Part shown: positions 46,838 to 58,480 of the stretch, piece after piece | Position numbering within the stretch: position 1 is the stretch's first letter | Layout of the letters: each line of letters opens with the position of its first letter | Assembly: GCA_039707465.1 (NCBI GenBank) | Contig: CM077647.1 | Coordinates: 46,526,110-46,590,109 of the forward strand | Reading direction: 5' to 3' | Length of the DNA stretch: 64,000 nucleotides | Source of the DNA: Rhabdophis nuchalis | Taxonomy: Eukaryota; Chordata; Lepidosauria; Squamata; Natricidae | The notes under the pieces: model-generated | What the model was told of the DNA's origin: nothing | Seen by the model: the letters and a program-made list of their open reading frames with translations, nothing else | The model's database searches: none | Translations under genes and position numbers: made by a program

Positions 46838-48400
46838 TATCGACCAATGCGACCAATGCCGTTTCCGTGCTGTACCCAGGCTTGAAACCTGACTGGTATG
46901 GATCAAGATAGACAGCTTCATCCAGGTACCTGGGAAGCTGTTGCGCCACCACACTCTCAACAACCTTTGTCACAAAGCGAAGGTTGGAGACTGGACGATA
47001 GTTTGCCAAAAGCACCAGGTCCAGGGAAGGCTTCTTGAGAAGGGGCCTCACCACCGCCTCTTTCAAAGCGGTGGGGAAGAAATCCTCTCTCAAAGAAGCA
47101 TTGATAATACCCTAGAGCCAGCCTCGTGTAACCTCCTGGGTGGCCAGCACCAACCAGGAGGGACACAGGTCCAAGAAACATGTGGCAGCACTAAGCTTAC
47201 CCAAAATCCTGTCTACGTCCTCAGGAGTCACAGGGTCAAACTCCTCCCAGATAACAGTCTCAAGACCCGCCTCCATCACCCCATCTAGCCCTACCCAGTC
47301 AGAGTCCAGCCCTTCACGAATCTGAGCGATTTTGTCTTGCAGATATTGTACAAAATCCTCAGCCTTACCCTGCAAGGGGTCCTTTCATATGTAAGAGGGA
47401 GCGGGTCACCCTAAACAGGGCGGCTGGGCAATTTTCTGCAGATGCAATAAGAGCTGAAAAATAATTAAACTTTGCCGCTTTTATCACCACTAGGTAGGTC
47501 TTGATGTAAGACCTCACCAGTGTCCGATCAGATTCAGAACGGCTGGCCCTCCAACTGCTCTCTAGGCATCTTTTCCGGCGCTTCATCTCCCTCAGCTCCT
47601 CTGAGAACCAAGGCGCCAACTGGGTTCGGCACCGGATCAGAGGCCACAAAGGCACGACGCGGTCCAGAGCCCCAGCAGCCGCCCTGTCCCATGCGGCCAC
47701 TAGTTCTCCAGCCAAGTCGTGAGCCATAGCCTCAGGGAATGGCCAAAGCTCCGTCTGGAACCTATCAGGATCCATCAGGCACCTGGGGTGGAACCACCTA
47801 GTCGGTTCTGCCTCCCTGCAGGGGGGCTAGCAGAATGGAAGTCCACCAGAAGGAGCGAGTGATCTGACCATGACAAGGGTTCAATGGCTATATCCCCTCT
47901 TCCCAGATCCTTCAACTGACCAGAGACAAAAATCAAATCCAGGGTGTATCCCCCGATGTGCATGGGGCCTTGAACTAATTGGGTCAGGTCCATGGCTGTC
48001 ACGGATGATCTCCCGAGCTGCCTCTGACGCTTCACCGGCAGATGGCAGGTTGAAATCCCCCATGACGATAAGCCTAGAGGTACTAACTGCCACCCCGGCA
48101 ATCACATCGAGCAGCTCAGGCAGGGCCGCTGCCACGCAGCTGGGAGCCAGGTATGTGGTCAGCAAGCCCATCTGTACCCCACGACCCCATTTCACAAGGA
48201 GGGACTCACATCCTACTGTCTGAGGTACAGTGGCCTCCCTCGTGCACAAACCTTCCTTTATAGCGACCGCCACCCCCCACCCCTACCCTGAGCTCTAGGC
48301 TGATGAAATGCACAGAAGCCTGGTGGGCACAATTCCATGAGGGGAATCCCCCCCTTCTGGCCCAACCAGGTCTCCATAATACCTGCCAGGTCCACTAGTT
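46838..48400 (-). mobile_element. L2 LINE, 5' part (split by another L2)
   Basis: Continuation of 44769-46128. It contains the polymerase start, linker and most of the endonuclease, and is truncated at about 48400 within the first endonuclease motif (GIMETWLGQKGG-like at about 48390-48350). Confidence 0.9.
46840..48395 (-). pseudogene. L2 ORF2 endonuclease and N-terminal polymerase, broken
   Basis: The endonuclease segment 48273-47881 encodes VAIKEGLCTREATVPQTVGC, TTYLAPSCVAAALPELL and [19 protein letters not shown]. 48101-47775 contains WSDHSLLLVDF. The linker at 47775-47365 includes LAPWFSEELREMKRRKRCLE, and 47375-47112 WEEFDPVTPEDVDRILGKL. The polymerase start at 47093-46840 has [16 protein letters not shown] and [16 protein letters not shown], up to [10 protein letters not shown]. 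At least three frame changes and a stop break it. Motif A would follow at the insertion point near 46128. Confidence 0.8.
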
Positions 48401-51159
48401 CTTCCTTGGAATATAGTAATTGAAACATCTCATTCTCTGATATGTATGGTATAATTTGGTGAAGAAAACAAATATAGTAAACAAAATAGGGGGTCTATCT
48501 ATCCTTTTTCTCTCTTTTGAACATGATCAAATCAAAATCTTATTTTTGCCTAATCCCCAAATTGACCTTCCGATACCTCATGTGACGCCTTCATGACGAC
48601 ATGAGTTTGATTCTGCTCTAGGATATCCTGCCTTATGGCCCTTAATTTTTTTTTTATGTCTTTGTTTTCCCATTGTTCAGATTAATATTTCCTTCTAAAG
48701 CAGATACCCAATGTTGTAAATAAATATGGTTCTTCTCTACTGTATTATTTTTTAATCTTCTACGACTATAGTTTCTATTTATTGCCCTTTCAAGAAAATA
48801 AGAAGACAGCAGGTGCTATAAATACTATATAACACCCTCAAAATAGTAAACATTGTAAACTTGATGTTCCCTCATATGTCAGTTATTTTCAGAATAATTT
48901 ACATAAATTATCACTTACATCAGAGTAAATATTAAAATGATTTATCAAACATATTTTTGTTTTGTAATAAGTAGGACAGAATTGACATGGCAAACTTATT
49001 GGAAAAAAGTTGAGTTATGCAACTTTTTGAAACATCAGCATCATTTTGGCTTGGTGCAGAAATTCTATATTTAGAGCTTTTTGGCTCCTTTTGCAACTTA
49101 CTGTTTTCCTGGCTGTTCTAAATTACTATTCATATCAGCCGTATTTGATGTCATATATTTTATAATCATATATTTCAAATAATGTGATGGGATTGGCAGA
49201 TGTTTTGGCCTCAAGCTTCAGTATTAACTTTTTTAAAAGTGCTATCTATAACTTTTTAGAAGACAGTTGAAAAATGTAGAAGTGTGAAAATGTGGGTAAA
49301 GATACCTAGATGAACAAGAACTGTGAAATTCACACTCCTATGTAATAGTGTTCCTGCTGGTTTCCAATGGCTGAAGAGATATGGCACTGCACCTTAAAAG
49401 GAACTTTGATACACTAAAAGACATTATTTGACCTTATGCTCTGGGGACAATTTTTCACGTCTATTATGTGAGACATTTTAGGAAGGTGATAGATTAAGAA
49501 ATTTGCAATTTCAATTCCCAAAGCACCCGGAAAACATTTTTTTTTAAAGCTAAACCAACTCTGGAGTTGGCATATTACATGGATTTGAGCAAGCAAAAGT
49601 TGATGTTTCTTCCAAAAAATTTGAATGCAGTATTGGTGTTCCCTTGGCGATTGCCACCAAATTGTAGGGGTTAATGTGAAAGAAGGAAAAAGAATATATA
49701 GTGGGATGATTGTCTTATTATCTATGTTTAACTTAATGTAATTGTAGTTAAAGGTAAAATGTTCTTTGTCACTTAATATTCTATCCAGCCAACCTTTTGA
49801 ATGCAGTATGTATTCCCAAAAGATCTTTGTTCTGCCAGTGTGACATTTGTGTTCCTGCAGCTGTGACCAGGAAGAAATTTAAAGAAAAGAAAAAACTGTT
49901 TCTGTTACATAAACTAAAAGAGTTTAAGCAACTATAAATGTTAGCTTCTTCACCACAAAACCCCATAGCTAGGCCTGTTAATTCTAAAATGCACTGAAAT
50001 CTGGAGAGGATTCTCAGTAACTGTCCATTCCTCTGGCATTTTCACAATTTGTTTTAAGAGATGCTATCTTTGTGGTCTACTTTGCCAAGAAATGGTGAAT
50101 TATGATTCTGAAGTATATCTTTTTCAAGGCTTCTTCCCAAAAGAAATACTCCTGTCATGTACTTCTTTTAAACTTTTTAATTTATTTTATGCCTTTTGAA
50201 CAAGGGGATGTGCTGGAGGATGTAGGAGCATAACTCCCATTCTAAAAAGCCTGTGAATGTTTGAAAATTCAACCCATGGATCGTAAGTATGGCTACCAAG
50301 AGAACAGAAATCCTGCTTTCAGAGCAAGAGCAACTGAAGATGTTAGCTTTCCCTTAGTAATGGTGTCATGTAATCAAAACAAACTGGTTATGTGGTATTT
50401 TCGCCCAGCAAATCTGTTTTGGACTGGCCCTACTCATGAAAAACTCTCTTCAGATTTTTAAAAAGTCACTACAGATTGGGGAAGGAAGTCATATACTCCT
50501 GGATTAGAAAAAGCTGCAATACTACTGTACAAAAATTTAACTAGTTTGTTGATTATATAAATAAATTATACAAATAATTTAAACATGATTGAAGTAATAT
50601 AAATTTCCATTAAAGCTAGGCCTTGTCTATGCACTTGGTTCCTGGATTATTGATATAGTTCGTAATTCAAACATTCACACTCACAACAGAAGAGAAAATA
50701 TTTCTAAATTTCTCCTTGAAAAAAGGACTTGAGAAATTTAGAAATATTTTCTCTTCTGTTGTGAGATCCAATTGTAGTTGGAATAACCAGTGAGGAAACC
50801 TACGTCAAATACCAAGTGATTCCTCGGAAGCTCCCAATTTTGTACCATTTGGATAGAATCTGGAACAATATCAGGACTCTTGAACTGTACTGTATATGGA
50901 ACGAAGTCACATGATTCAGATGCCCTTGGTTTTAAAGAAAATTTAGAAGAAAAGTGACAGAAGAAATGCCTAGTGCACCACTGATGGAAAATTAGGAATA
51001 AACCCAATTAAACAAGGTCATAGCTTTTCTTAGAGAAAACCTTCTTTCTACCATTCTGGTAATAAATGTGGTTTTTAAAAAAGCCTACTTCTCCACACTT
51101 ATTATGTCCTCTCCCAGTGCTGGCCAGCATCCCATTTAGAGAAATCCATATTTGGCCCA
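48401..51159. other. Unique DNA, nothing recognised except a hairpin
   Basis: AT-rich noncoding DNA. Open frames are short and unrecognised. The perfect hairpin at 50680-50765 is listed separately. Confidence 0.55.
50680..50765. repeat. Perfect 35-bp inverted repeat
   Basis: 50680-50714 and 50731-50765 are exact complements over 35 bp, around a 16-base spacer (CTTGAAAAAAGGACTT). Ends read CTCACAACAGAAGAG and its complement; no transposon-type terminus or target duplication is apparent. Perfect arms suggest a recent event, for example template switching, or selection for a hairpin RNA. Confidence 0.92.
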
Positions 51160-51250
51160 TGAAGATGTCTTTGGCTTTGAAATAGAGATGAGCACTGCCT
51201 TCTAGAGTTGGGAACAATTAGCACATATGTGCGAGGGGAACCTTTACCTA
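51160..51250 (+). mobile_element. SINE 3' fragment
   Basis: Last part of the SINE family at 13311: GCTTTGAAATAGAGATGAGC, AGCACATATGTGCGAGGGGA, ACCTTTACC. Confidence 0.75.
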
Positions 51251-51299
51251 TACTTGATTCATGCCCCTCTTGGTTGGTTAAGGTATCCAGAGGGAAGTT

Positions 51300-52505
51300 A
51301 TGTAAGTGGATCCACGTGGTGTAAAAATCTCTTTAATTTTTCTACTTCTAAAAGAGGTGGTGAAACATCCCCTCCTCAAAAGATCATCCATGTACCCAAT
51401 CTCCATTTTGTGGGGTGCCTTGGGGCTCTACCTATTATCTCCTTTTTATTATTTATATAAAGTTACTGAGATAACCTGTGGTTATGAGGACAATATTATC
51501 AATATGCTGATGATTCCAAATGATACATCTTTGCCCTTGGCCATACAAATGAAACTATTGAATTTCTGTCCCAGTATCTGAACACTATGAAGGTCTTGAT
51601 TGGGAAGAACATGCTGCATTGCTATTTCACCAAAACTGAGTAGCTAGGGATTCTAGGTCCATCAGATTTAAATTGTTACCACCTGGTTCTGGGCAGGGTG
51701 ATACTGTCCTGTTTAGACTTGGTGTGCAATTTCAGTAACATCTGCCTGATTCACATACTCCCAAATGGAAAGCATGCTCTAGATTTTCTCCATACACTAC
51801 CATCTAAGGGAATGTGGGAAGCTTGTCTTTTCAGTGGCTGCCCCTGTTTACCCTCATCCATCACAGATATTAAAAATGCCCTAACTCTGCTTGTCTTTAA
51901 AAAAACATTGCCCGTATTTGGGTAATAATAATTTATCAAATATATATGCTGTCTGACTTCTGGTGAGTGGGCAGCTGTCCCTTCTCACTTCACCCATGTC
52001 CTTGTGGCCTCCCCAGCAGCATGTTGTACATGGGGCTGCCTTTGAGGAGCATCTGGAAACTTCAATTGGTGCAGAATATTGCAGCATGGATAGTAAATGA
52101 CACTAGATAGTTTGCGCATGTAACACTATCTTGTGAACTGCATTAGTTGTCAGTCAACTTCTAGGGTGCAATTCAAGGTGTTCCATAGCTTTGATAATCC
52201 CTCCTGCCTGTTTTTTACATTCTAATCGCGTCTAGCAGGATGGAAGGCTGTTAAGGAACTCCAATTGGCAGGATCCACAAGATAAGCTCTTATTGCTTTA
52301 GTGTGCCTACCTTATGGAACATTTGCTGCCTAGAATCATTTGTTGAGGTGAATGGTCATACCAATAAAATTATCATTTTAATCTGGGCTGCTTCTTAATG
52401 TTTAGCTGTTTTTTATGTTTCCTCTAATTTGTATGCTATTCAGCGTCCAGTGGATTTAGGTGGCCAATAAGTATAAATAAATTATATTCATAATAAATAA
52501 ATTGT
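51300..52505 (+). mobile_element. Old, internally deleted L2 LINE
   Basis: Decayed plus-strand L2. A polymerase start is recognisable (GAGGTGGTGAAACATCCCCT, equivalent to EVVKHPLLKR, about 51352). After it come a degraded motif B region (TGGGGTGCCTTGGGGCTC), traces of motif C (GCTGATGATTCC), and the C-terminal region (ATGGGGCTGCCTTTGAGGAG, about 52029; GTGCAGAATATTGCAGCATG). It ends in an AT-rich tail with TATAAATAAAT near 52475. Many stops and missing pieces. Confidence 0.6.
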
Positions 52506-52736
52506 TCCTCCATTGATCAAGTTGGTTCTGACCTTGCATACCTTTTGTCTTGGCTCTTTGCCCAGGCTTAAGGCCCAAGCGTGTGAAGAAACCATCCAAT
52601 GTATTAATTATTAGTATAATTTTTTTTGCAGCAGCTATATTTTTATTTTTGTATTTGTTGTTGTAATTTTAATATTATTTGATGCAGAGAGTTACGTGTT
52701 ATTAAAACTGATTAAATAAAATGTCACGATGAGGAT

Positions 52737-52930
52737 GATGAGGATGATTATTATTATTATTGTTGTTGTTATTATTAAAATTATTAACATTTCTATACCG
52801 CCCTTCTCCCTTCCGGGACTCAGGCAGCAATAAAATCAGTGATATAAAATATGAAAATATAAAATACATGAAATGTATATTTAAAAATATATTAAATAAT
52901 AAGTTTGAGTTGAGCAGCCTCATAAATCAA
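52737..52930 (-). mobile_element. L2 LINE 3' end with mixed ATT/GTT/GAT tail
   Basis: A tail at about 52733-52775 is mixed from GATGAG, ATT and GTT units. The L2 terminus TATACCGCCCTTCTCCCTTC, CGGGACTCAGGCAGCAATAA and decayed 3' UTR follow. Confidence 0.75.
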
Positions 52931-53472
52931 TTTAATAAATAAATATGATTTATATGTTATCATTAATTATATGAATAGTCCAAGAGATCTTTGAAAGTAC
53001 ATAAAAGAGTGGATATATTGTACATATGTCATGCAAAGATAGCTGCCACTTATTTTTCCGCTCCCCACATATTCTTCTTTATAGGTCTACTTTCAGGGGA
53101 GAAAGCTCCTATAACTTTAGTAACTTTTTAAAAATTAAAATCAAAATATCTAACCAACCCATTCTCATTACAACTTAATAGCTGGTAATAAAACTTAGAA
53201 CATTAGCTTCAACAAAGAACAGCAAGAGATACTTAGTTCATTAGTTGTGAAATGGTTCCAAGCATTGTTGTGACTCATTGTCTCAAATGTGTTTTGGACA
53301 CATGAATACAAGTGGAAACATGCAGGGTTTAACTTATGCAATGTGAATTCTATTTTCCATTCAATAAAGTTCCAAATGAATAAGTAAAAGTTATTGGGGG
53401 AATCTCAAAGATATACATGCATTCCTTTGGAAGTGTGTGCATTCTTCAAATTAGATGATTTGCTATGTCCTC
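52931..53472. other. Unique DNA, nothing recognised
   Basis: AT-rich noncoding DNA before a truncated L2. Confidence 0.5.
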
Positions 53473-53625
53473 AACAGGACCTAGTTATTTGCGGGATCAT
53501 ATCCTGCCCCATACATCCCTTCGGCCGATTCGCTCACACAGAGAGGGACTTCTCCGGGTGCCGTCCACCAGGCAATGCCAGCGGGCGACGCCCAGGGGAA
53601 GGGCCTTCTCTGTGATGGGCCCGAC

Positions 53626-53788
53626 CAGGGGTGGGTTTCTGCAGGTTCGCACCTACTCGCGAGAACCAGTTGGTGAAATTTAGAGAACTGGTGAGACGGG
53701 GTTCCACCAGCGTACCTGGAAGTAAATCTGGCCCACCGCTGCCAGTGACCCAACGGGAAGGAAAAAAGGAAGGAAGGAAGGAAGGAAA

Positions 53789-53873
<85 letters not shown>

Positions 53874-54048
53874 ATTTATCATCACAATTGAGTCCAAAAT
53901 TTTGGGTGCTAAGCAAGAGCGTTGTTAAATGAGTTTCACCACATTTTAAAAGGTGGCCACTCCCACCTGTCACATGACTGCCAAGCCACGCCCACAAAAT
54001 AGGCCACACCTGCAGAGTAGGTTCTAAAAAGTTTGAAACCCACCCCTG
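53626..54048. mobile_element. hAT-type element with perfect 8-bp duplication
   Basis: Ends CAGGGGTGGGTTTCTGCAGG and AAGTTTGAAACCCACCCCTG are inverted repeats. Perfect octamers GGCCCGAC flank it (53618-53625 and 54049-54056). It lies within an L2 whose coding sequence continues cleanly after one copy of the octamer is removed. It contains an (AAGG/AAAG)n tract. Non-coding, so dependent on transposase in trans. Confidence 0.95.
53767..53874. repeat. (AAGG)n/(AAAG)n microsatellite
   Basis: A few AAGG units are followed by about 22 AAAG units, inside the hAT element. The related element at 34301-35971 lacks this expansion. Confidence 0.95.
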
Positions 54049-54364
54049 GGCCCGACCCTCTGGAACGACCTACCCCCGGATATAAGAACGACCACGGACC
54101 TCCGCATCTTCCGCCAAAAAGTAAAAACTTATTTGTTCCATCAGGCCGGTTTGGCCTAATTGACGCTTCTTGCCCCAGTCTGTTTTTGCAAATTGTTTAT
54201 TTGGTTTTAATGGGTTACAATTTTAATGTTCTTAAATTCTAGTACAGGGTAATTTAATTCGTTTTTAACTTTGTATGTTTTGTATGTTTTTAGATGGTTT
54301 TTAATTTTCCTGTACACCGCCCCGAGTCCCTTTGGGGAGAGGGGGTGGTTTATAAATGTATTAA

Positions 54365-54481
<117 letters not shown>

Positions 54482-54826
54482 TAGACTCCAGGAAACAAAA
54501 AGTGAAACTCCAATACACATATCAATACACTTCTCAATTTAACTCAAATTGTTAGCTAGAGTAATCCTATTATATTAATTTAATCATATTTGTGCGCTCC
54601 AAAATACATTAGGTGCATTTAATTCCTGACATTATTTACAGATTCTAAGCCCTATAACCAACTGAGTTGCAAAGACTGAAACAAAATTGATGCCTTTACC
54701 ACTATAGCTTTAGTTTAAATAGAGATGGTTTAATAAACTAAATAGGAAATCAATTACTGATACAATAGCAGAGTTGGAAGGGACCTTGTAGGTCTTCTAG
54801 TCCAACCCCCTGCGTGGGCAGGAATC

Positions 54827-56505
54827 TTATACCATTTCAGACAAATGGCTATCTAACATCTTTTTAAAGACTTCCAGGGTTGGGGCATTCACAACTTCTG
54901 GAGGCAAGCTGTTCCAGAGGTTAATTGTTCTAACTGTCAGGAAATTTCTCCTTAATTCTAAGTTGCTTCTCTCCTTGATTAGTTTCCACCCATTGCTTCT
55001 TGTCCTGCCCGTCCTGTGCATTTTGTTTTTCTTGCCTAAATGTAGAACCTTACTTTTTTCACAATTGAATTTCCTTTGTTAGATAGTGCCCAATGTTCAA
55101 GTTTGTCTAGATCCTTCTGTATCTTAAGCCTATCTTCTGGAGTGTTGGCTATTCCTGCCAGCTTGGTGTCATCTGCAAATTTGATGAGTTCCCCATTTAT
55201 CCCCTCATCCAAATCATTGATGATGTTAAAGAGTACTGGGCCTAAAACAGAGCCTTGGGGTACTCCACTGCATACTTCCTTCCATGTAGATGCAGTTCCA
55301 TTGAGGACTACACGTTGAGTGCGATTGGTCAGCCAGTTGCGAATCCATTTGGTGGTGATGCTGTCTAACCCACATTTTTCTACTTTATCTAATAGTAGGT
55401 TATGGTCTACTTTATCAAATGCCTTACTGAAGTCCAAGTAAATTATATCGACAGCATTCCTCTGGTCCACTAATTTTGTTACTTTGTCAAAGAATGCAAT
55501 TAGATTAGTCTGGCATGATCTGTTTTTGACAAACCCATGTTGGTTTTTGGCTATTACTTTGTTTGCTTCTAGGTGTTCACTTATTTGTTGCTTAATTATC
55601 TTTTCCAGAATCTTTCCTGGTATTGAGGTCAGGCTGATGTGTCTATAGTTTCCTGGATCTGTTTTTTTTCCTTTTTTGAAGATGGGAACCACATCAGCTC
55701 TTTTCCAGTCTTCTGGCAGTTCCCCGACGCTCCAGGATCTCTGAAAGATATAGTTCAGTGGTTCTGAGATCTCGTCTGCCAGTTCCTTCAGAACTCTGGG
55801 GTGTAATCCATCCGGTCCTGGTGATTTGAACTCGTCCAGGGCAGACAGATGCTCACTTACCATTTTCTTCCCTATTTCAACTTGTGTTCCTAATCTGATT
55901 TTTGTGGTGCTCTTTTTGATTGGTTGGACTGTTTTATCCCTTTGTGTAAAGACAGATGCAAAAAAAGAGTTAAATAGTTCTGCTTTCTCCCTGTTGCTTA
56001 TCATCTTCTTGCCATTTTCTCCCAGCAGTGGACCAATTGTTTCCTTAACTTTTTTCTTGTTTTTAACATGTTGGAAGAAGCTTTTTTTGTTATTTTTTAC
56101 TTTTTTGGCAAGCCTTTCTTCATTGCGAGCCTTAGCTTTCCTCACTTCATCTTTACAGGCTCGGGCTATTTGCTGATATTTTGCCTTAGTTATGTCCCCC
56201 CCTTTCCACTTTTTATATTTATCCTTTTTGTCCTTCAATTTGTCAGAGAGTTCTATATGCAGCCATGCTGGTTTCTTTTGGGAACTGTTATTTTTCTTCT
56301 TCATTGGTATTGCGCTGGACTGGGCTTTTATAATCTCATTTTTCAAAATTTCCCAAGCTTCTTGAGTTGTTTTCCCCTTGAGGATTCTCATCCATGGAAT
56401 CCTTCCCAAGCTCTCTCTAAGTTTATTGAAATTAGCTCTCTTAAAGTCTAAGACTCTAGTTAGACTTTGTTCTACTACTTTTGTTTGCATAATGTTGAAT
56501 TCCAT
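54827..56505 (-). pseudogene. CR1 ORF2 reverse transcriptase, internally deleted
   Basis: Long open frame 56505-55036. An N-terminal basic linker has repeated Lys-rich helices ([20 protein letters not shown]). The polymerase follows with [40 protein letters not shown], then [15 protein letters not shown] (motif A), [16 protein letters not shown] (motif B) and [10 protein letters not shown] (motif C, catalytic Asp pair). It then loses frame near 55080, and about 450 bp of the C-terminal region is missing. The last about 60 codons (TRSNGWKLIKERSNLELRRN to SHLSEMV, 55010-54827) remain. Catalytic residues are present but the deletion makes the protein inactive. Confidence 0.85.
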
Positions 56506-56607
56506 TATTCATGATCGCTTGCCCCCAAAGTTCTTGTAGGCTTCTACAACTTCTATCATTTCCTTTCTGTTAGTGAGAATTAAGTCCAATATTGCTGATC
56601 CCCTTGT

Positions 56608-57239
56608 TCACTTCTCTACCTTTTGGGAAACAAAGTTGTCTGCTAGGTTTGTTAGGAACCTGTTAGATCTTCCACTTGGTGCAGAGTTTGTTTTCCAATT
56701 GATGTCAGGGTAGTTAAAATCTCCCATTACTATTGTAGTGTGCTTCCTACATACCTTAGTTAGCTGGTTAGCAAAAAGTTCATCCACTTCCTCTGCTTGG
56801 TTGGGTGGCCTGTAGTATAGACCTATGACAATATCATCCCCCCCCAACCTTTAATATTGACCCAAAAATATTCAAGATAGTTCTCATCATTGTTGTGCTC
56901 TATTTCTGTAGAGATGTAATTATTTCTTATATATAGTGCAACTCTACCGCCTCTTTTATTTGGTATGTTTCTTTTAAATAATTTAAATCCTTCTAGTTGT
57001 ATGTTCCATTTGTGGGTTTCATCCCACCAAGTTTCTGTAATGGCAACAATATCATATCTGCCCTCATTTACTTGAATTTCTAATTCACCCTGTTTATTCC
57101 TCATATTCTGTGCATTGGTGTATAGACATTTGAGTCCATTTTGATTGACCCTGTTTTTACTGTCTACGTAACCTGTGTTATGCCTGACTATGGTTCTCTC
57201 TGCCCCTATTTCTTTGCCACTTGTATGGTTCATGCACAT
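56608..57239 (-). pseudogene. CR1 ORF2 endonuclease, frameshifted
   Basis: 57239-56823 encodes LKCLYTNAQNMRNKQGELEI, the start of the CR1 apurinic-type endonuclease, with DIVAITETWWDETHKWN and RGGRVALYIRN. A run of C on the plus strand (about 56838-56846) shifts the frame. 56847-56608 continues with [20 protein letters not shown] and [21 protein letters not shown] stop separates it from the polymerase frame. The enzyme nicks the genomic target for primed reverse transcription. Confidence 0.85.
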
Positions 57240-57397
57240 GGTATGGCACTCACTGTTAATTGTTTGGTTTTGCTTGACAGCAGTGGTGATAATATTACCC
57301 GCACAAACATCTATGTTACATGCACTGATAACCCTATGAATTTTAGTTTGCTGGGGACAGAAATGTTCTTTATCTATTGATTCTCTGTCCCCACTAT

Positions 57398-58405
57398 TCA
57401 GTTTAAATGTTTAGCCAGGAAATCTGTGAATTTAATGCCAAGTAACTCAGTCCCTTTCTTGGATGGGTGCAAACCATCTCTTTTGTACAGTTTATCATTG
57501 GACCAGCTGCAGGCATCATGACTAATAAAACCAAAGCCTTCCTTTTTACACCACTCCTTTAGCCACACATTAAACTCTGCTATGCGCTGGCCCTTTCCTT
57601 TTTGTTCCTTGTATACTGGTATAACCTCTGAGAAGATAAGCCTACAACCTGTACTACTAAGTTCGTACCCCAAACTCTGGAAATCATTCTGCACAGAAAC
57701 TACATCTTTTTGGGACAGATCATTTGTGCCAAGATGTATAATAGCATCAACTTCACAGTCCTTACTTGCATTCTTGACTATCTTAAGAATACGCCTCTTG
57801 TCTCTGCTGGCTGTAGCACCCGGCAAACATTTGACCTCTTTCAAAACCTCCATATCCTTGCCTAAGTTTACATCCCTTACAATTGAGTCACCAATCAGAA
57901 GGTGACTTCTCTTTTTGGGTACCTTGCTCTTGTTGTGTGACTGATGCATGATACCTGATTCACACTTTCGCATTTCTGAAGTAAGTTCTTCACTTTGGAC
58001 CACAATCCCCTGCTTATTTGAGTCGTCATTATTACCTTGACCTGTCACTTTAGTGTCCCCATTAAGATCAGCAAGGGCGCTATATCTGTTATGCTGGGAC
58101 ACAGCAAAAGTTTGGTGTTTGTGGTTCACAGCTCTCACCATGCCAGATACCACAGTTGTCCAGAGTGCTCTTCTTCTGTGGGATCTTTGCGGTAGAGGAA
58201 GCTGGTAGTGTGGCATCTCCACAGGGTGGAATGGCCGAATTGGACACTTAATTTCTGCCTGGAGAGCACAAATTACAGATTCAAGATATGTGATGTGTCT
58301 ATGTAATCTATTAATTTGTCTGCAAAGGGGACACTATCCAAATTTGAAAAGAGTACTGCGGAAGACAGGTGCAAAACAGCTATTACATTGAACTAAGCCA
58401 GTCAT
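57398..58405 (-). pseudogene. CR1 ORF1 with esterase domain, one stop
   Basis: ATG at 58405 opens with MTGLVQCNSC, a zinc-finger-like Cys start followed by CPLC. An in-frame TAG at codon 24 precedes the CPLC pair. Then comes a helical segment (RQINRLHRHITYLE), a low-complexity linker with a conserved RYSALADLNGD, and an SGNH-type esterase. The esterase has LLIGDSIVRDV (block I, catalytic Ser), HLGTNDLS (block III, Asn) and KRDGLHPSKKG (block V, Asp and His). It ends at 57398 and leads directly into ORF2. The zinc finger and esterase are established in CR1 ORF1 proteins; the esterase may act at membranes or on RNA-protein complexes. Only the one stop was found. Confidence 0.85.
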
Positions 58406-58480
58406 TTTGAAATAAAATACAATCACAGTCTTAAGCGCACAAATCTAGAATGTATTATTTCTATTTTTGCTTTATAGATA

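Larger units (their letters stand above)
53473..54363 (+). mobile_element. L2 LINE 3' end split by a hAT element
   Basis: Coding tail from GGACCTAGTTATTTGCGGGA (GPSYLRDHILPHTSLRPIRS-like) to GGGCCTTCTCTGTGATGGGC, interrupted at 53626-54048. It resumes at CCTCTGGAACGACCTACCCC and ends with ACACCGCCCCGAGTCCCTTT, GGGGAGAGGGGGTGG and TTTATAAATGTATTAAA before the long (TTA)n. Confidence 0.9.
54762..58410 (-). mobile_element. Nearly full-length CR1 LINE
   Basis: Minus-strand CR1 of 3.6 kb with ORF1 (58405-57398), ORF2 (about 57250-54827) and the conserved 3' UTR (AGAGTTGGAAGGGACCTTGT, GGTCTTCTAGTCCAACCCCC at 54771-54811). The extreme 3' repeat is reduced to about one TACAATAGCA unit. An internal deletion of about 450 bp relative to the copy at 34561 removes the polymerase thumb region (junction about 55010-55017). 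High identity to that copy indicates recent activity. Confidence 0.9.
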
